A DNA stretch of 64,000 nt, taken from assembly GCA_028551475.1 (NCBI GenBank), contig CM052354.1, forward strand, positions 25,691,258 to 25,755,257, written 5' to 3'. Made by a program: the position numbers and the translations under genes. The notes below the pieces were generated by a model, which was not told where the DNA came from, did no database searches, and saw nothing but the letters and a program-made list of their open reading frames with translations. Positions 59,043-64,000 of the stretch are shown here, piece by piece (within the stretch, counting starts at the first letter, position 1; each line of letters opens with the position of its first letter). This stretch comes from Casuarina equisetifolia (taxonomy: Eukaryota > Streptophyta > Magnoliopsida > Fagales > Casuarinaceae).

Positions 59043-59706
59043 GTGGAAGAGAAATGCAAAAAGCAAATTGGAAGTTTAGCAAAATGAGGCAAACGTAGAA
59101 ATAATTATCATAACAATTATCTGAAATAGACAAGATAATGTTCGTGTACCAGTAAGGTGGTATTCTATTATTCTTAATTGTCAGCACAAAGCACTCATTA
59201 GGACCTCCTCTAATTCTTGTTCGTAAGCAAGAAAGTGCAGGAAGAACCCAAGCTTTCGGTCAATAACCTATACTTAGCTTCAAAACTTACGAACTGGCTG
59301 CACATGATGCATCAAATGGATCATTACTCCAAAAGAAACAGGACAAATGAAATCCAGTACTTTCAGAAATTAACGTACAAGAGACTTCAAACATATTCAT
59401 GCCGTAATGCTCAGGCCTCTCACCCCTATTTTAAGGCAGGGCTCAAACATTCTAAGAAATTCTAGGTGAGGCACCTTCTGATTGCATTAGCAGATATATA
59501 AACTTAGTTATGACTGAGCCAATGGCCACCCGTATGCTATATAGGACAATGATAATGGCATGGATATAATCTCTAGCTCCATCGCACTTTTCACAGTACA
59601 ATACTGGATAAGATCCTTGTAGTCCATCTCTAAATCAAACTATGTTTGTAACTGAACTGAAATTAATTATCTTTATCCAGAAATTATATTCTTGGATCTT
59701 TGACTT
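59043..59706. other. HDA5-like intron remnant up to the unit 2 / unit 3 junction
   Basis: Near-identical to 40,720-41,396. Interrupted on its left by copia 2. No exon recognised. Confidence 0.65.
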
Positions 59707-62700
59707 TGGAGCGCTTGGTAAGCCTGTAGAACTCCAAATTATTTTACTAATCTTACTTCATAAGACTGCATGAGTTTCTTAGAATATTCAATGAGTTCTC
59801 GTATGCTGAATTTTGGTCTTCTCACCACCCTCTTCTCTCCCTTCTCTGTATCTAAGCAAAGCTGATAATGCAGGATTTTCCCTCTTATATGTAATTAATT
59901 TTGCTCTTCCAACATGTTGGGATCTATAAATTATGTTGTCCCTTGTTTTTGCATGCACCCCAATCTTTCAATTTTCAGGGAAATCTGATTGTATTATGTC
60001 CTTACTTTAGTGTAGAATATTATAATGTGAATATTACACGGTCAATAACCTTTGTGTGCCTTGGAGTTCTCTGAATTTCTATTGTTCCTCTGTGCCATTC
60101 AGGAGATACACTAGGTTCTGCTGTTTATGTTCCTTGTGAGGTGATAAAGCAACGCACGCAGGTTCAAGGCACAAGGACATCTTGGAGTTCTGTTACCATG
60201 AAAAATAGCATCTCTATAAACCCTGGAATGCAAATGTACAGTTACTATACGGGAACGTTCCAGGCTGGCAGTTCAACTTGGAAGGAACAAGGGCTAAAAG
60301 GACGATATGCAGGGTATATGTCTATGTCTATGTCTATCCTTTCAATTGTCAGGTTTTTTGTCATATAAATTTTTCATCATCAAAGTAGTTGCAATATGTT
60401 ACAACCAAGCTTTGGCAAGGCTATTATTCAGGCTAAAGTAATGATCTTAAATTTGAATCGTCTTTACTAGACTCCTTTTGTTTCCCCCTTTCTCTCCATC
60501 AAACAGTGGCACCGGAAAATTTTAAGTCCTTAGTACCATTTACTATATGTTGAAATTCTGCTAAATCAAATGAGTCCAACCCACTGATAAATACGGTCTT
60601 GTGAACTATGCTCAAGACAAGATCTCTTTGGTCAACTGGTTAGTGCCTTATGAACAAGCTAGCGATGTTGGAATGTGTGCAATCTGGTGGCTTTATAATA
60701 ATTGCATATACAATAGGTTATGGAGAGTATTGCCACTTACCAATGCACACATAACTACATCTGTTTACTACATATGTAATATGGAATCATGACTTTATTT
60801 TGATGACATCCAAAGGAATACTCACTCAATGTCATTTTGTTTCTGAAATTCTATTTTTATTCAATTTGCTTTTTCTCAATTATTATTGTTTCATGTTCAT
60901 GATCTTACATGAAATTTGACAGTTACTGGTCTACACTCGCAAGGGATATGCCTTTTGCTGGCCTAATGGTAAGCAGATTTTCTTAAGGAGTTCTCAGTTT
61001 CTTACCTTGATTTGGTTTCCTCTTACATAGCAGATTTTTTTGCAAAATATTCTCTTTTATTTTATCTCATCGCATTACAAATTAAACCTACGCCTACAGA
61101 GCGAGAAAAGGAATCTTGGAATATGCAGGTTCTGTGCACTTGATAAATGCCTTAAAACTCATTAAACCTGAGTATAGAGTACACTTAAGGATACTTTGTC
61201 TAACAGGACTTTTAGTTCTGGGAAATATTGAATATTGGCCTTGAGGTTCCAGGCAGGGAATGCACAAGCTAGGTTTTCTCCCGAGCAAATTCCCACTTCT
61301 GAATGATGGCTTAGATCACACCTTATATCTGAAGAAAGTTCTGAGTCTTAGAGCAGCTAATGAGCTCAAAATATTCATGTCACTATCAAGTATTACATAA
61401 TGGAGTTCTGAAGTTTTCATTAGTAACTATTGAAGAACCAAATTATATGGTGAATGAATGTAGGGTTGTTTTGTACTCCATTGTTAATCCATCGTGAAAA
61501 TCATATTCAGTGATTGCTAAAGTTGAAAGACTGGCAAACAAGATTTATGGAATTTCTAGTTTATTGTATTTTGAATGCTACCTGTTAACCCTACTTTAAC
61601 ACCCATGCCAGAGATTGTTACAGTTAAAAAACTGTTGCTATCAGGATCTCATGGTGGGATTGGTTTGTCCCCCATATGATTTGATAGCTCATTGTTCCAA
61701 ACCACCATTAAGGTACTTTATCTGTGTACCAAGTATTTTGTGTGTAAAGGGGAGGGAAAAGTCTTGTTTCAATCGATGTGGCTTTCTTGGGTAGTTAGTT
61801 TGTTCTCTCTAGATGAACTAAACATCTCCGGCTTCTTGTTTTCTCCTCAAATAACCTCTTGATTGATGAATACGTGGATGTGGCAACAAAGCTGGCATTT
61901 TTTGCTGCATATCTTTTCTTCTTTTCCATTTTTCTTTTTTTTATCATTGATGTTTGCACATGGCAGGTTATGTTTTATGAAGCCTTGAAAGAAGTCACTG
62001 AATATGGGAAGCAAAAATGGTTGCCCAATAAAAATTATCATGTTAATAGTTCTCTGGAGGGACTTCAGTTAGGAGGGTTAGCTGGTGGTATGTAACTTAC
62101 TTGCGCTTCCTCCTAAATGGTGCAGTCCTGACAATCTGTCCTGCTTGAACAACAATCTAAAGTTCTCTAAAATTGTGCAGGTCTTAATGCATAGCTCACC
62201 ACTCCTTTGGATGTCATCAAAACAAGATTGCAAGTCCAGGGATCGACTGCTAGGTATCAAAGTTTCAAACGTACTCGTTTTTCATATTTCTCATGAGGTG
62301 GCAGGAATAATCTTGACAAGGAACATGATAATCATGCTTGCTTGCCTTGTCTCTCCACTTTTATAGCTGCTTCATCAATGTATATCGCTCCTTCGAAGTT
62401 AATTGTTATCCATATGCTTGTGCATGCATGCATGCAAAGATATATTTTCCACTATGGAGTGCGGTAGCTGTTTCCTGTTTTCTACCCTTTCTTTCCTCTT
62501 TATACTGGCAGATTTGTTGTATTCTGGAATGTGAAAAATCGATGGATAAAGTTATCAATTACTGTACGTAACTAGAATTAGCTGGAAATGTATCTCAACC
62601 TTCAGTACAAGTACTGTTCAAAAATTTTATTAAGAAGATGAAAAGGGAAAATTTCGTATTATAAAGCTTAAAATATCCCACAGCACACACAAGGGAGAAA

Positions 62701-63060
62701 CTTCTCCTTGATTCTTGAATGTATGCCTGGAAGTAGTTAGTGGTTTTGTCATTCTGATTTTAATTGAATTTATAAAAAAACAGTAACCGCAAGCTTTCTG
62801 CACAGTTGACTCCTAGGTACAATGGCTAGTTTGATGCAATTCGCAATGTATGGATGGCTGAAGGCACAACGGGACTGTTCAAGGGCAGTGTCCCCAGGAT
62901 TGCATGGTATATTTCGGCTTCCGCTCTCACCTTCATGGCTGTGGAATCCCTCAGACAACACTTTAACGATGGACTAAACAAAGCTAACACGCAAGGAGTT
63001 GCCAACTTATCAGTAGACAAAAAAGGGTCTCCTTTAGAAAGTGGTTTAAAAACCCATTGA
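59707..63060 (+). pseudogene. Mitochondrial carrier, 5'-truncated copy A3
   Basis: Same truncation as A2: last bases of exon 4 (to 59,717), then exons 60,103-60,313, 60,923-60,968, 61,967-62,087, 62,181-62,253 and 62,817-63,060. All splice sites are intact. Stops: TAG at 62,192-62,194 in exon 8 (TAC in A1) and TAG at 62,827-62,829 in exon 9 (TGG in A1). Shared small differences from A1 in introns show A2 and A3 are closer to each other than to A1. Confidence 0.9.
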
Positions 63061-63479
63061 TTTACAATTTTTCCATGGTGTTTGTTTTGAAGATGGAGCA
63101 AATGTATCATATCAATTTGCAGGTTTAGCGGATGTAACAAAAGTTGAATTTCTTTGGTTCGACCATGTAGCAACCTATCAAACTTGGTAATAATCTGCCA
63201 AACTAAGCGTCAAGGACCGGCGTTAAAGCTGTTTCGTCAATATGTTGTAATGTTTGAGTTTGCATCTTGATTTGATTCCCAGGGTGTTTGTCGAGGATTT
63301 GTTAATTCAACGGTAAGTCAGTGGGGTTTGGGACATTTTAAATCTAAGTTCAAACCCAAGCAAACTCAATATCTTTTTATTCTTAGCTAGATATCAAAGC
63401 ACTTGAGCTTGTATGTTTTTTCTTTTTTCAAAAAAAAAAAAAGACAAAAGGCAAATTGTTGCCAAACTTAATAAAATTA
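63061..63479. other. 3' flank of A3
   Basis: Matches 7449-7848 and 44,750-45,179. No gene. Confidence 0.6.
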
Positions 63480-64000
63480 GGTTTCTATTTAGTTAATAGA
63501 CCAATCAAAGACCAAATCATATGTAGTTAAGGGACTCAAACCAAATAAGATTAGGACTGCTTCATTTTATTTAATCCTTGTGTCTCATAAGGATAATCAT
63601 TTAGATAAATACAACCTGAAATTGTTAAAAGACTTATTATGTTTGGTTAAGAGATTCAAACCAAATAAAATTAGGAATTTTAGGATTCTGTTTAGTTAAA
63701 AGACTCAAACCAAGTAGGATTGCGATTACATTCTAATTAATTATTGTGTTTTAAAAGGATATTTATTTAAAGAAATACAACTTAGAATTATTGAAAGACT
63801 TGTTATGTTTGGTTAAGAGACTCAAACCGAATAAAATTAGGATTCTATTTAGTTAAAAGACCAAATTGGATGGAACTAAAATCATATTTAATTAAGAGAT
63901 TCAAACCAAGTAGGATTAGGACTGTTTCACTATGTTTAATTATTATGTCTTAGAAAATACAACCTAAAAGTGTTGAATCCTAAACCAATACAATTTCAAA
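63480..64000 (+). repeat. Degenerate tandem repeats after A3, running to the window edge
   Basis: Same spacer repeat as before B1 and B3. By alignment with B3, the start codon of a further JJJ1 copy would lie about 120 bp beyond the right edge. Confidence 0.7.

Noticed and set aside
1..64000. tRNA, rRNA, CRISPR, operon or phage features
   Set aside because: No cloverleaf, rRNA core or spacer array was seen by eye. The window is plant nuclear DNA. Short matches to tRNA 3' ends are retroelement primer sites.

Overview
The window is nuclear DNA of a flowering plant, most likely a woody eudicot; the species cannot be named from the sequence. Signs are GT-AG genes with many AT-rich introns, plant-type LTR retrotransposons primed by initiator-Met tRNA, and orthologues of plant genes: a mitochondrial carrier, a JJJ1-type J-protein, the replication-licensing factor CDT1 and an HDA5-like class II histone deacetylase.

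The main fact is a head-to-tail tandem array. The repeating unit is carrier (A, +) / JJJ1 (B, +) / JJJ1 (B', +) / CDT1 (-) / HDA5-like (D, -). Unit 1 runs from A1 (2.5-7.4 kb) through B1 (8.5-21.6 kb), B2 (22.3-24.5 kb) and CDT1 (25.9-28.6 kb) to D1 (29.5-40.6 kb). Unit 2 is A2 (41.4-44.7 kb), B3 (45.8-47.9 kb), B4 (48.7-49.4 kb) and D2 (49.8-53.4 kb). Unit 3 starts with A3 (59.7-63.1 kb), and its next JJJ1 copy should begin about 120 bp past the right edge. Both internal unit boundaries (about 41,396 and 59,706) are the same junction: an intron in the HDA catalytic domain fused to the last bases of carrier exon 4. A2 and A3 therefore lack exons 1-4, and D1 and D2 lack the N-terminal half of the deacetylase.

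Only A1, B2 and CDT1 look intact. Each other copy carries visible lesions: nonsense codons, frameshifts, lost splice sites, or insertions. CDT1 is absent from unit 2 because a deletion of about 6 kb fused B4 to the flank of D2. CDT1 has three E2F-type sites and a G-box upstream.

Transposon layer: a Ty1/copia element (9,676-20,756) sits in B1 and has a Ty3/gypsy chromovirus (14,206-19,847) nested in its gag. A second copia (30,204-35,959) sits in an exon of D1 and a third (53,508-59,042) in a D2 intron. There is also a 1.25-kb insertion in D1 and a 409-bp insertion in B3. Most have readable 5-bp target duplications. Every insertion is private to one unit, so the paralogous unit serves as an empty-site control and the insertions postdate the tandem duplications.

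The far left edge holds what looks like the first exon of a mitochondrial ATP synthase gamma-subunit gene on the minus strand. I found no tRNA, rRNA or CRISPR array, and no gene system that I would call new. The value of the window lies in array structure, decay and regulation.
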